DNA of 26,839 bases from CAZODA01 sp964578485 (GCA_964578485.1 CAZODA010000044.1:1-26839); one strand, 5' to 3'; shown: positions 1 through 8,418, numbered from the stretch's first letter. Numbers and translations are program-made. Notes: generated from the sequence alone by a model not told the origin.

Positions 1-567
1 AGATGACATTGAATATTGGAACAACAAATTAGACAGCTATACAGAGAGCGATCCTATTTTTGATGCTTCCGTGGCAAGTGATATTGATGAAGATGACATT
101 GAATATTGGAACAATAAATTAGACAGTTATACAGAGAGCGATCCTATTTTTGAAGCCTCCGTGGCCAGTGAAATTGATGAAGATGACATTGCTAATTGGA
201 ACAACAAATTAGACAGCTATACAGAGACCGATCCTATTTTTGAAGCTTCCGTAGCCAGTGAAATTGATGAAGATGACATTGAATATTGGAACAACAAATT
301 AGACAGCTATACAGAGACTGATCCTATTTTTGAAGCTTCCGTGGCCAGTGATATTGATGAAGATGACATTGAATATTGGAACAATAAATTAGACAGCTAT
401 ACAGAGACTGATCCTATTTTTGAAGCTTCCGTGGCCAGTGATATTGATGAAGATGACATTGCTAATTGGAACAACAAATTAGACAGCTATACAGAGACTG
501 ATCCTGTTTTTGAAGCTTCCGTGGCAAGTGATATTGATGAAGATGACATTGAATATTGGAACAATAA
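1..567 (+). repeat. 90-bp coding tandem repeat, about 6.5 copies
   Basis: In-frame units of exactly 90 bp (30 codons) begin at 71, 161, 251, 341, 431 and 521. A partial unit runs from the window edge and the last unit degenerates after the WNNK codons. Units differ at few sites: GAATAT (Glu-Tyr) versus GCTAAT (Ala-Asn) before TGG, AACAAC versus AACAAT for the Asn pair, and GAGAGC versus GAGACY near the end. Glu-Tyr and Ala-Asn units follow the order EY, EY, AN, EY, EY, AN, EY. Confidence 0.95.
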
Positions 568-1117
568 ACAAAATAAATTAACAGCAGGTAATAAAATTAT
601 CATTGAAGATGATGTAATAAGTGTAGATGGGCCTGCACCTTTGGCCCTTGGTGACAGCTATCAGGGTGGTATAATTTATTGGTTGGATGAAACAGGTCAA
701 CATGGATTAATAGTTTCAACTGAAGATCAGTCAGACGGAATACAATGGCGTAACAGCGTTCATAGATATACAGGCGCAAAAGGGAATGGTTTGTATGCAG
801 GTAAAATGAATACAGCTTTGATAATAGCAGCTCAATTAGATGATGTTGAAGATGCTGATTTTGCCGCTAAGCTTTGTGCTGAATATTCTGTAACGTTTAA
901 AGGAATTACTTATGGAGATTGGTATTTACCTTCAATATACGAATTAGATTTATTATATGCTTTTAAAGCTCAAGGCGGTATTGAAATTGAAGGTATCTAT
1001 TGGAGTTCTACCGAGCATAATAAATCAAACGCAAGATATAAGAATCTATTTTCAGGTGGAGGAATGGATATTCCAAAATCAACAACATACAAGGTTCGTG
1101 CTATTAGGTCTTTTTAA
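2..1117 (+). CDS. Repeat-containing fibre-like protein with C-terminal DUF1566/Lcl domain (5' truncated)
   Basis: The reading frame is open from the first bases of the window, so the N-terminus lies outside; the GTG at 71 is an internal Val codon, not a start. The visible part has two regions. The first is a run of near-identical 30-residue repeats with the core WNNKLDSYTETDPIFEAS, a motif common in tail-fibre-like and surface proteins of Bacteroidota. A short linker follows (NKQNKLTAGNKI). The last ~155 residues match the DUF1566/Lcl C-terminal family: GGIIYWLD near its start, then DWYLPSIYEL, then IYWSSTE, ending in VRAIRSF. This family is often the distal, possibly ligand-binding, tip of secreted or phage-derived fibres. 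I see no type IX sorting domain and no anchor at the C-terminus. Whether it is a prophage tail fibre or a cell-surface adhesin cannot be decided without the upstream genes. Family assignment is firm; biological role is inferred. Confidence 0.85.
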   Translation, partial: DDIEYWNNKLDSYTESDPIFDASVASDIDEDDIEYWNNKLDSYTESDPIFEASVASEIDEDDIANWNNKLDSYTETDPIFEASVASEIDEDDIEYWNNKLDSYTETDPIFEASVASDIDEDDIEYWNNKLDSYTETDPIFEASVASDIDEDDIANWNNKLDSYTETDPVFEASVASDIDEDDIEYWNNKQNKLTAGNKIIIEDDVISVDGPAPLALGDSYQGGIIYWLDETGQHGLIVSTEDQSDGIQWRNSVHRYTGAKGNGLYAGKMNTALIIAAQLDDVEDADFAAKLCAEYSVTFKGITYGDWYLPSIYELDLLYAFKAQGGIEIEGIYWSSTEHNKSNARYKNLFSGGGMDIPKSTTYKVRAIRSF

Positions 1118-1418
1118 TTAGCAGATGTGATGATGTGATGATGTGATGATTAGTAGATTAGCGGATTAGTTGATAAATTATGAATGATAAGTTAAAATGT
1201 TGATGACTACGTCGTTGAGGACTGCGTCGTTTATGACTACGTTGTTGAGAAAGGTTGAGGGTAAGCAATTACGAAGAGGTTAATGGGTTCACGCAAAGGG
1301 CGTAAAGATATTAATGTCGTAGAGACGTTGCATGCAACGTCTCTACAATTTTTCATTTCCTGAACCCGAAACACAAAACCTCTAAATCCTTCACTGTTAA
1401 CTGTTTACTGATGACTGT
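1118..1418. repeat. Intergenic mosaic of short repeats, no gene
   Basis: This 300-bp gap between convergent genes has no credible ORF. It holds an 8-bp tandem run (GATGTGAT, from about 1125), TTAG-rich text of the kind seen at 8.5 kb and 26.4 kb, imperfect repeats of a GACTACGTCGTTGAG-like string (about 1204-1250), the phrase TTCACGCAAAGGGCG (1288-1302), a perfect palindrome (1319-1346), and a CGAAACACAAAACC string resembling the 14-bp tandem unit at the window end. The phrase TTCACGCAAAGGGCG followed by GATATTAAT recurs inverted at 8453-8480. Confidence 0.7.
1319..1346. repeat. 28-bp perfect palindrome
   Basis: Every base pairs: the left half GTAGAGACGTTGCA is followed immediately by its reverse complement. 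I recall this type of GAGACGTTGCATGCAACGTC palindrome as a recurrent intergenic element in Bacteroidota and some cyanobacteria, but that is from memory. As RNA it would form a hairpin only with a tight central loop. It has no adjacent T-run, so it is not a standard terminator. Confidence 0.8.
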
Positions 1419-3566
1419 TCATTGTTTATAAGTATTTTTTTTAAATATACCTGCAACAGTTTTTCCTATACCATCTATTTTTTCAATGGCATCAATTAGT
1501 GATGGATAGGTGAGGTTAACACTTTCGTCCTCGATATCTACTTGTGAAGGATAGATAAGTAAAAAGTTTTGGTTTTTAAAATACTTATTTATATAGTTCG
1601 GGATATAAGCCATTGTGCTGTTGTATGAAGGCAGGTTTTCGCGACTAAGCACTATGGTAACATTATCGTCGGTTTTAAGCTGATTTTTGAGACTCATCAA
1701 TTGCGACCAGTCGTTAAACTCATTAAATTCCACTTTAATTGGGTGGTGGAGTTGAATACTTTTCAGAAGTTTAAGAGTTTCAAAAGTTGCAAAAAATTTA
1801 ATAGTTGCTCCTGTATTTAGTGCCATATTCCATATTTTTGCCAGCCAAAATGAAAATCCACTTTCTTTTTCTGCATATTCGGGTATCAGCACAAAGTGTC
1901 GTTGTATCGTGGAAATTGGTTGATAAGGATGATAAATATAAGTTGTAATGTTACTATTTGCCAGAATATTTTGGGTTACTTTTCCTAAGAATGAATCTGA
2001 CAGCCCTTTACTTTGGTGTAGTCCCAGAATAAGATCAGTGATGTTTTTTTCTTTTAACATATTCGTAATACCTTTTACAGGATTATCGCTATATCGTAGT
2101 GAAGCTTTTAAATTAAGATCCATAGCTGATGCAGCGATTAATGCTTTATCAAGAAGCTTTTTTGCTTTTAATCCCTTATCATCATCATCGCTATTGTCAG
2201 TTGGTACCACACTTAAAGCTATCAGACCTTCGGTATTACTTTTCGATTTTAAAAGAGTACTCATATGTATTAGTTCTTCCAGAGTATTTGGATTACTTAT
2301 TGGGATTAAGAATCGTTCTGAATGATCGGGGGATATTGAATGAGCTTGATCTGAATATGCAATACTTTGTGCTGCCCTTTGAGTTGCAAAGGATGCTATT
2401 GTACATGTAATCAGTATCATAATTATTGTTCCATTGAGTATGCTGTCGGTAAGGAGTCTGATAGGTTCACCAAGTTCATTATAGCCAAGGATGATATTAT
2501 AGCCAATTAATACTGCTGCCAGAGTTGCTGCTGCCTGAGAATTAGTAAGTCCAAATATCAGCTGTCCTTCCATTTTCGTATATTTGAAACTTTTTTTGGT
2601 AAGCCATGCAGCCAAGAATTTCCCTATTGTTGCAATTGTTGTCATTATAAATGCAACAAAGAGGGTTTGAATATTTGTGAAAGCTCTGAAATCAATTAAC
2701 ATTCCAACCCCAATAAGAAAAAAGGGAATAAAGATTGCATTTCCCACAAAATTTATTCTATTCATTAAAGGTGAGGTTCTTGGTATTAGTCGGTTAAGTG
2801 CCAAGCCTGCCATAAATGCTCCTATTATTCCTTCAATGCCTGACCATTGAGAGAGAATAGCTCCCAGGAAAACTATCATCAATACAAAAATGTATTGTGA
2901 TACATTATCATTAAATTTTTTAAAAAACCATCGAGCGATTATTGGAAATGCAAATAGTATGATACTTGTAGAAACTGCAAATGAAATAAGTAATTTTATC
3001 CAGAAGCTGCTATTCATGTTTCCATTTGCCATTCCTGCAATAATTGCAAGTATCAGTAGGGCCAGAGTATTTGTTATAAGGGTGCTTCCCACAGAAATAT
3101 TAACAGCTCTATTTTTTGTAATTCCCAACTTGCTAACTATGGGGTAGGTAATTAAAGTATGAGAAGCAAGCATGCTTGCCATAAGAATAGATGTGTTTAT
3201 TGGAAATTTAAGGATATGGATTGCTGATATTGTTCCTAAGATCATTGGTATTATGAAGCCAAATAAGCCCAATGCCGTGCTTTTTTCAATATTTTTTTTG
3301 AAGTCGTTAATATCAATTTCCAATCCCGAAAGGAACATAATATATAATAGTCCGGCAGTACCTGAAAGTATTATACTACTATCGCGTGCCAGTAGATTTA
3401 AGCCAAAGGGACCTATGATAATACCTGCCAAGATCATACCCAAGAGTTGGGGTAATCTCAGTTTATCCGATAGGATAGGGGTGAATAGAATAATGACAAG
3501 AATTATTAGGAATTTTAGTATCGGATCTGAAATTGGCAATTCAATTTGTAAAATACCAGTATTCAT
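1419..3566 (-). CDS. CPA2-family cation:proton antiporter with C-terminal universal-stress-like region
   Basis: The N-terminal ~400 residues are strongly hydrophobic, with about 12 membrane segments typical of the Na+/H+ (or K+/H+) exchanger domain. Visible family features are TPILSDKLRLPQLLGMILAG and GPFGLNLL in the first helices, FLSGLEID, and the later segment GLTNSQAAATLAAVL. The remaining ~300 residues are soluble and resemble tandem universal-stress-protein-like domains (for example HMSTLLKSKSNTEGLIALSV and ITDLILGLHQSKG), as in many Bacteroidota antiporters. It would sit in the inner membrane and exchange monovalent cations for protons; the ion cannot be told from sequence. The frame is open to an ATG at 3620, but I prefer the ATG at 3566. 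It places the protein just before the first helix, and a TATATTTG box lies 18 bp upstream of it, inside the longer version. The stop codon lies inside a short intergenic repeat. It is divergent from the AraC gene. Confidence 0.88.
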   Translation of the reverse strand: MNTGILQIELPISDPILKFLIILVIILFTPILSDKLRLPQLLGMILAGIIIGPFGLNLLARDSSIILSGTAGLLYIMFLSGLEIDINDFKKNIEKSTALGLFGFIIPMILGTISAIHILKFPINTSILMASMLASHTLITYPIVSKLGITKNRAVNISVGSTLITNTLALLILAIIAGMANGNMNSSFWIKLLISFAVSTSIILFAFPIIARWFFKKFNDNVSQYIFVLMIVFLGAILSQWSGIEGIIGAFMAGLALNRLIPRTSPLMNRINFVGNAIFIPFFLIGVGMLIDFRAFTNIQTLFVAFIMTTIATIGKFLAAWLTKKSFKYTKMEGQLIFGLTNSQAAATLAAVLIGYNIILGYNELGEPIRLLTDSILNGTIIMILITCTIASFATQRAAQSIAYSDQAHSISPDHSERFLIPISNPNTLEELIHMSTLLKSKSNTEGLIALSVVPTDNSDDDDKGLKAKKLLDKALIAASAMDLNLKASLRYSDNPVKGITNMLKEKNITDLILGLHQSKGLSDSFLGKVTQNILANSNITTYIYHPYQPISTIQRHFVLIPEYAEKESGFSFWLAKIWNMALNTGATIKFFATFETLKLLKSIQLHHPIKVEFNEFNDWSQLMSLKNQLKTDDNVTIVLSRENLPSYNSTMAYIPNYINKYFKNQNFLLIYPSQVDIEDESVNLTYPSLIDAIEKIDGIGKTVAGIFKKNTYKQ

Positions 3567-3583
3567 AAATAAAGGTTTGAATA

Positions 3584-3591
3584 CAAATATA
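3584..3591 (-). promoter_or_regulatory. Candidate -7 box (TATATTTG) for the antiporter gene
   Basis: On the minus strand TATATTTG matches the Bacteroidota -7 consensus TAnnTTTG. It lies 18-25 bp upstream of the preferred start codon at 3566. No clear TTTG at the -33 position is seen. It supports the shorter start, because the longer reading frame would place the promoter within the coding region. Confidence 0.35.
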
Positions 3592-3715
3592 ACATGAAAG
3601 AAATTAATTGTTGTTACCATTTTTAAAAAGTATGTAGCTCATTCTTTAAGGTTTGTTAAAAGTTTAATGTAAATTTATAATTTAGAGCTTCTTTAAGGGC
3701 GTTAATTATAAATAG

Positions 3716-4555
3716 ATGGAAAGGTTATTTTCGATAAAAAGGCTTGATAAAAGTCAGGTTTCGTTTTTGACTACAGATTCAAAAGAATTTCATGTTCATG
3801 ATTTTGAAGAATTGATAATTGGTATAAAGGGTAGGCTTGAATCGTATATTAGTTTTGAAATGATAGCTGCTCGGGCTCCCCTTGTTGCTTTTGTTGCAAA
3901 AGGTCAGAAGCATCGTTTTGTAAGCCAATCGGTTGATGACGATTTTGATATGTGGGTATTACGTTTTAAAAGTGAGTTTATTGCTGAAACGGTATTTCAG
4001 CTTTATCAGAGTTTTAATTTAAAGACGAGTATTGCTCTTCATTCAGGAGTTTGTTTTAACAGATTGGGTCAGGTTTGTGAACTTATAGATTTGGAGATGC
4101 GATCGCCTTCTCCTGATTTTTCTGTGGTTCGATACCTTTTGAGTGCTCTTTTTATCATGATAGAATCGGAAAAAAAGAAAATGCCTGATTCTGATCCTAA
4201 TGGTATGGCGATTCAGAATGAAACATTTATTTCTTTTTTAAAGATTTTGGAAGATAATTTTCGCCGGCCTTTAAGTGTTGAGTTTTATGCAGAAAAGTTG
4301 TTTATGTCGTCGCGTAATTTAAATCTTATTTGTCAAAAGATTATGAATCAAAGTGTTTCAGAGTTAATTGAAACTCGTAAGCTCACTGAAGCAAAAAATC
4401 TGTTGATCAATACAAACAAATCAATATCGGAGATAGGCTTTGAACTTGGTTATAATGAAAAATCATATTTCTCCAAAGTTTTTAAGAAAAAAGCCGGTCA
4501 GACACCCTCCGAATTCCGTGAAGAGATTGTAAATATGTTAAATATCCAACAATAA
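3716..4555 (+). CDS. AraC-family transcriptional regulator
   Basis: The 279-residue protein has the usual two-part layout. Residues ~15-140 form a cupin-like effector domain (HVHDFEELIIGIKG, then FVAKGQKHRFV). Residues ~170-270 form the double helix-turn-helix: a first helix pair at KLFMSSRNLNLICQKIM and a second at ISEIGFELGYNEKSYFSKVF, followed by the family signature KKKAGQTPSEFRE. The effector is unknown. It is transcribed divergently from the antiporter and lies 166 bp upstream of the YceI gene in the same direction, so either or both could be targets. It is not specifically related by sequence to sugar regulators such as AraC itself as far as I can see. Confidence 0.93.
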   Translation: MERLFSIKRLDKSQVSFLTTDSKEFHVHDFEELIIGIKGRLESYISFEMIAARAPLVAFVAKGQKHRFVSQSVDDDFDMWVLRFKSEFIAETVFQLYQSFNLKTSIALHSGVCFNRLGQVCELIDLEMRSPSPDFSVVRYLLSALFIMIESEKKKMPDSDPNGMAIQNETFISFLKILEDNFRRPLSVEFYAEKLFMSSRNLNLICQKIMNQSVSELIETRKLTEAKNLLINTNKSISEIGFELGYNEKSYFSKVFKKKAGQTPSEFREEIVNMLNIQQ

Positions 4556-4721
4556 AATATACGATTATTATTTTTGTTTTTTGTTATTTCTTCTGTGTAT
4601 CCTTTCATTTTTAGTGTGTTTTTCTGAAAAGTACCACCATCTTTCTGAATATTGTAACCATCCTAAGCTGTTTGTCCCGTATCTTTACTGATATTGTTTA
4701 ACCTTTATAAAATTTAAAGAA

Positions 4722-5249
4722 ATGGAAAAAGCAAAATGGGTATTAGATCCTTCTCACAGCGAGTTGACATTTAGAGTCAAGCATTTAATGATAAGTAATG
4801 TAAAAGGTGAGTTTAACAGCTTTTCGGCACAAATTGACAAAGAGGATTTTTCTCAGGGTCAGGTAGAGGTGAGTGTTGATACAGCTTCTATTAATACTAA
4901 TAGTAGTGATAGGGACACGCATTTAAAGAGTGGTGATTTCTTTGATGTAGAAAAGTTTCCCCTTATGTCTTTTAAGAGCACACGTTTTGAGAAATTGAAT
5001 GACGACGAATATGAGTTAACAGGATTACTCACCATAAAAGATATAGCTAAGGAAGTAAAATTAGCTGTAGAGTTTGGTGGTATCAACAAGGATCCTTGGG
5101 GTAATGAAAAAGCCGGTTTTTCCTTTAGCGGCAAAATCAACCGTAAAGATTGGGGTTTAAATTGGAATGCAGCTTTGGAAACAGGTGGTGTTTTAGTAAG
5201 TGATGAAGTAAATATTTTAGGTGAAGTTCAGTTTTCAAAACAAAAATAA
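4722..5249 (+). CDS. YceI family protein
   Basis: The protein opens with WVLDPSHSELTFRVKHLMIS and continues VKGEFNSFSAQI, the hallmark first strands of the YceI lipocalin-like beta barrel. Later family motifs are NTNSSDRDTHLKSGDFFDVEKF, ELTGLLTIKDIAKEV and KINRKDWGLNWN. The family binds isoprenoid-type lipids such as polyprenyl chains; some members respond to base or osmotic stress. There is no signal peptide, unlike E. coli YceI, so a cytoplasmic location is predicted. Its 175 residues are the normal length. The ATG at 4722 begins right at the conserved strand and fits. It is followed after 74 bp by the dioxygenase gene in the same orientation. Confidence 0.94.
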   Translation: MEKAKWVLDPSHSELTFRVKHLMISNVKGEFNSFSAQIDKEDFSQGQVEVSVDTASINTNSSDRDTHLKSGDFFDVEKFPLMSFKSTRFEKLNDDEYELTGLLTIKDIAKEVKLAVEFGGINKDPWGNEKAGFSFSGKINRKDWGLNWNAALETGGVLVSDEVNILGEVQFSKQK

Positions 5250-5323
5250 TTTTTTCAGGTGTTGAACTGTTCCATATTTCTAATGCTTATTTATCAGCAT
5301 AGAAAACAAAAAATAAAAGTACT

Positions 5324-6118
5324 ATGGGGTTTTCACAGAATATGAGCATGCCTGCCCTTTTTTTGGGGCATGGCAGCCCCATGAATGCTATTGAGGAGAA
5401 CATTTTTGTGGAGGGCTTTAGGGCTGTTGCCAAGATACTGCCCACTCCCAAGTTTATCTTGGTTGTTTCGGCTCATTGGGAAACACGTGGAACCATGTTA
5501 ACTTCTATGGAAGCACCTCGTACTATTCATGATTTCGGGGATTTTCCCGAATCACTTTTTAAAGTGGAATATCCTGCTCCCGGTTCACCTTCTTTTGCAA
5601 AAAGTATTATAGACATGGTTAAATCTGTGGATATAAAGGCAGATTATAATTGGGGGCTTGATCATGGTACATGGTCTGTTGTCAGGCATTTATTTCCTAA
5701 GGCTGATATTCCTATAGTTCAACTTAGTCTTGATTATTTGCAGACTCCCGAATTTCATTATTTCTTGGGTAGGGAATTGAGTGTTTTAAGGGATAAAGGA
5801 GTCTTGATTATCGGCAGCGGCAATATGGTGCATAATTTACGTATGCTCAAATGGGACAGCATAGACAGTATTTTTGGTTATGACTGGGCATTAGAGGCAT
5901 CAGAAAAAATGAAGAACTTTATTATTAACAATGATTATAAGCGATTAATAAATTACAGATGCCACGGTAAAGCATTTGAGCTTGCTGTTCCTACTCCTGA
6001 GCATTATTTGCCACTTTTGTATGTGATGGGAGTAAGGAGAGAAAAGGATAGTATAAGTTTTTTTAATGATAAACCGGTAGCAGGCTCTATAATGATGACT
6101 TCCTTACTGTTAGCTTAA
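5324..6118 (+). CDS. ygiD: YgiD/DODA-type extradiol dioxygenase (class III)
   Basis: The 264-residue protein matches the 4,5-DOPA extradiol dioxygenase family along its length. Motifs are MPALFLGHGSPMN (H16), VVSAHWETRG (H51), PRTIHDFGDFPE, YPAPGSP, GLDHGTWSVVRHLFP (H114), SGNMVHNLR (H170) and PTPEHYLPLLYV (H227). H16, H51 and H227 are likely metal ligands; H114 and H170 are likely catalytic. The family opens catechol rings; in E. coli YgiD the in vitro substrate is L-DOPA, but the natural substrate is unclear. In-frame Met residues at 7 and 9 could also be starts, since homologues begin about there. It lies 74 bp after the YceI gene and converges with the SDR gene after 15 bp. Confidence 0.92.
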   Translation: MGFSQNMSMPALFLGHGSPMNAIEENIFVEGFRAVAKILPTPKFILVVSAHWETRGTMLTSMEAPRTIHDFGDFPESLFKVEYPAPGSPSFAKSIIDMVKSVDIKADYNWGLDHGTWSVVRHLFPKADIPIVQLSLDYLQTPEFHYFLGRELSVLRDKGVLIIGSGNMVHNLRMLKWDSIDSIFGYDWALEASEKMKNFIINNDYKRLINYRCHGKAFELAVPTPEHYLPLLYVMGVRREKDSISFFNDKPVAGSIMMTSLLLA

Positions 6119-6133
6119 ATAATTACTTATCGT

Positions 6134-6904
6134 TTAAACGCTAAGTCCACCATCTACATAATAAACTTGTCCGGTAACAAAAGCTGAGGAAGGACTTAAT
6201 AACCATCCTGCCAAAGAGGCAAAATCTTTTGTTTTACCAATATTTTTTGAGGGTATATCATTTAAAAGCATATTTTCAGCCTCACTAATTGGAATTTTTA
6301 GTTGATCACTTAATTTTTTATATAAGCGGTCGATAGCCTTCGATTTATGGTAACCCGGTGCTATTACATTAAATGTAATTCCACTTCCTTGGTATTCCTT
6401 AACAAGCGATTTTACCAAACCAACAATTGCCATTCTCAAAGAGTTACTTAGAGTTAGATTATCGATGGGTCGGTTAACAGAAGTACTTTCGCTGTATAGA
6501 ATTCTGCCATAAGTATTTTTTATAAAAATTGGCAATAATTCTTTTGTCAGTTGAACTTTCCATCTTATAAGCTGGTTATATGCATTATCCCAGTCGTTTA
6601 AAGAAAGTTCGCTAAAGTTACCGGCGGGAGGTCCTCCTGCATTAATAAAGGCAGCTGTAAGATGTGCCGGTAATTGTTTAACAAGTTGAGGGATAAATTT
6701 GTCACTTGTTAAATCACCATTGATTATTTGTATGTTTTCAGGATTTGAATCTTTAATATTTTCGAGAGTGTTGCGATCTCTTGCTACAAGTATTACCTTT
6801 TTGTTTTGGTTTAACAGTTCTTGTGCCACAGAAAGTCCCAAGCCTGAACTTGCACCTGTTATAAGAAAAGTTTGCTTTTGATCTTTAGTTTTTGAAGTTT
6901 GCAT
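6134..6904 (-). CDS. Atypical SDR-family oxidoreductase (BKR-like)
   Basis: A Rossmann fold is clear: TGASSGLG (residues 16-23), ILVARDR after strand 2, NGDLTS, and FINAGGPPAGNF, where the NAG motif should be. The C-terminal part has FNVIAPGYHKS and GWLLSPSSAFVTGQVYYVDGG, as in 3-oxoacyl-ACP reductases. The active site is not standard. Ser138/Ser140 sit where the catalytic Ser is expected, but the YxxxK motif reads SNSLR (S153 to R157), so both Tyr and Lys are replaced. This resembles a known BKR-like SDR subgroup that lacks a perfect catalytic tetrad. Substrate unknown; cytoplasmic. Length 256 is normal. It converges with the dioxygenase gene. Confidence 0.88.
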   Translation of the reverse strand: MQTSKTKDQKQTFLITGASSGLGLSVAQELLNQNKKVILVARDRNTLENIKDSNPENIQIINGDLTSDKFIPQLVKQLPAHLTAAFINAGGPPAGNFSELSLNDWDNAYNQLIRWKVQLTKELLPIFIKNTYGRILYSESTSVNRPIDNLTLSNSLRMAIVGLVKSLVKEYQGSGITFNVIAPGYHKSKAIDRLYKKLSDQLKIPISEAENMLLNDIPSKNIGKTKDFASLAGWLLSPSSAFVTGQVYYVDGGLSV

Positions 6905-7060
6905 ATGTATTTTATTGTTATAACAAAAAATGCAAATAAAAAGTTTTATTTCTTTTAGACAACTTTAATTCCATTTAATAATGAGGTGATTTAATTATAC
7001 GCTTGGCATAATATAAATTCAAATATCATTTGTTATTGGAGAGAAATAATTCGGCAAAAT

Positions 7061-7068
7061 TAAATTTG
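7061..7068 (+). promoter_or_regulatory. Candidate -7 box (TAAATTTG)
   Basis: TAAATTTG matches the TAnnTTTG consensus and lies about 70 bp upstream of the start codon at 7138, in the 233-bp gap between divergent genes. No well-spaced TTTG -33 element is seen. Such boxes occur by chance in AT-rich DNA, so this is tentative. Confidence 0.3.
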
Positions 7069-7137
7069 ATTTTGAATAAGGGTTTATTAATAAAATTGTG
7101 TCTTGATATAAAAGATGTATAATTTAATTGGATAGTT

Positions 7138-8418
7138 ATGAAAGAACGAAATAAAATATTACGAATAATTAGGCCTAGTAAAATATTGTATGTGATTTTT
7201 TCACTAATTTTTGTTTCCGGAGTTCTTGCTATAGAGAATGATTTGGAGCCTGGTGTTACTCAGTTTAAAGGTTCCATTATAGATGTTGATACTAAAAGTC
7301 AAATGGTTTTTGCTACTCTGGCAATTGAAGGAACAAATATTGCCACAGTATGTAATACTGAAGGGGAGTTTATAATTAAAATTCCCAATGATTATTTAGA
7401 TAAAGATTTAGTTATTTCCTATATAGGATATGAGAAAAAAGTAATTCCAATTAAGCAATTGAAAGCTGAAGGAAATGTTATTGGCTTAAAAATGACAGCA
7501 GTACCATTAGTAGAAGTTTCAGTTTTCCCAACCGATCCTAATTTGTTGATTCGTGTTATTATGAATCGACGTGATGAAAATTATATGGATATTCCTGTAA
7601 AAGGAACAGCATTTTATAGGGAGACAATAAAAAGGGGGTGGTCATATATTTCTTTGACAGAAGCAGTTGTTGACATATTCAAATACCCCTATAACCGTTC
7701 ACGTAGTGATCAGGTGAGGTTAAAAATAGGAAGAAAAAGTACGGATTATGGCCGTTTGGATACCTTAGCATTTAAATTGCAGGGCGGACCATTTGCTGCT
7801 TTAAGTCTTGATATTATGAAGGATCCTTATACCATTTTTAATCAAGAAGATATTGAATATTATAATTTTGAAATGGTTAACATCACAAGGATAAATGATA
7901 GGCTCTTATATATTTTAAATTTTAAACAAAAGCCCAATGTTGATCTTCCATTATTTTACGGCACTCTTTATGTAGATACGGAGACACTTGCCATTACAAA
8001 TGTGGATTTTAATATGAATATTGAAAATCGTGATGAAGCTTCCCGCATGTTTATACGAAAAAAGCCCATTGGTGCTAATGTATGGCCAACTGAAGCTTTT
8101 TATCAGGTGAATTATCGTGAACACGATGGTAAATGGTATTTTGGGCATGCTCGTGCTCAGGTCTCTTTTAGGGTAAATTGGCGTAAGAAACTATTTAACA
8201 GGAATTTTCATACCACAATGGAAATTGCAATTACAGATTGGGAGGAAACTGATGAACGCTCTTTTAAGGCTTCTGATCGTTTAAGAATGAATGTAATTAT
8301 GGAAGATGCTGTTGAAGGTTTTGCTGATGATGATTTTTGGGGAGATTACAATGTTATTGAGCCGGAACAGCCTATAGAAAATGCAATTAAGAAGATACAA
8401 AAGGGCTTACCACGTTGA
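7138..8418 (+). CDS. Secreted protein with carboxypeptidase regulatory-like domain
   Basis: The 426-residue protein starts with a basic n-region and a hydrophobic stretch (ILYVIFSLIFVSGVLA, residues ~17-32), a probable signal peptide. Residues ~42-125 form a CarboxypepD_reg-like beta-sandwich: FKGSIIDVDTKSQMVFATL, then CNTEGEFIIKIP, then LVISYIGYEKK. The remaining ~300 residues contain alternating beta-type segments (FYGTLYVDTETLAITNVDF, WPTEAFYQVNYREHDGKWYF) reminiscent of the DUF5686-like and outer-membrane-associated proteins of Bacteroidota, but it is much shorter than typical DUF5686 proteins and I see no complete barrel. A periplasmic or outer-membrane location is inferred; the function is unknown. 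A repeat array begins 3 bp after the stop codon. Confidence 0.8.
   Translation: MKERNKILRIIRPSKILYVIFSLIFVSGVLAIENDLEPGVTQFKGSIIDVDTKSQMVFATLAIEGTNIATVCNTEGEFIIKIPNDYLDKDLVISYIGYEKKVIPIKQLKAEGNVIGLKMTAVPLVEVSVFPTDPNLLIRVIMNRRDENYMDIPVKGTAFYRETIKRGWSYISLTEAVVDIFKYPYNRSRSDQVRLKIGRKSTDYGRLDTLAFKLQGGPFAALSLDIMKDPYTIFNQEDIEYYNFEMVNITRINDRLLYILNFKQKPNVDLPLFYGTLYVDTETLAITNVDFNMNIENRDEASRMFIRKKPIGANVWPTEAFYQVNYREHDGKWYFGHARAQVSFRVNWRKKLFNRNFHTTMEIAITDWEETDERSFKASDRLRMNVIMEDAVEGFADDDFWGDYNVIEPEQPIENAIKKIQKGLPR

Noticed and set aside
71..73. GTG at 71 as the start of the fibre-like protein
   Set aside because: The frame is open upstream and the upstream codons are part of the same repeat, so this is an internal Val.
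1948..3597. Several plus-strand ORFs of 85-141 codons within the antiporter gene
   Set aside because: They lie wholly opposite a conserved membrane protein gene, with no start context or recognisable product.
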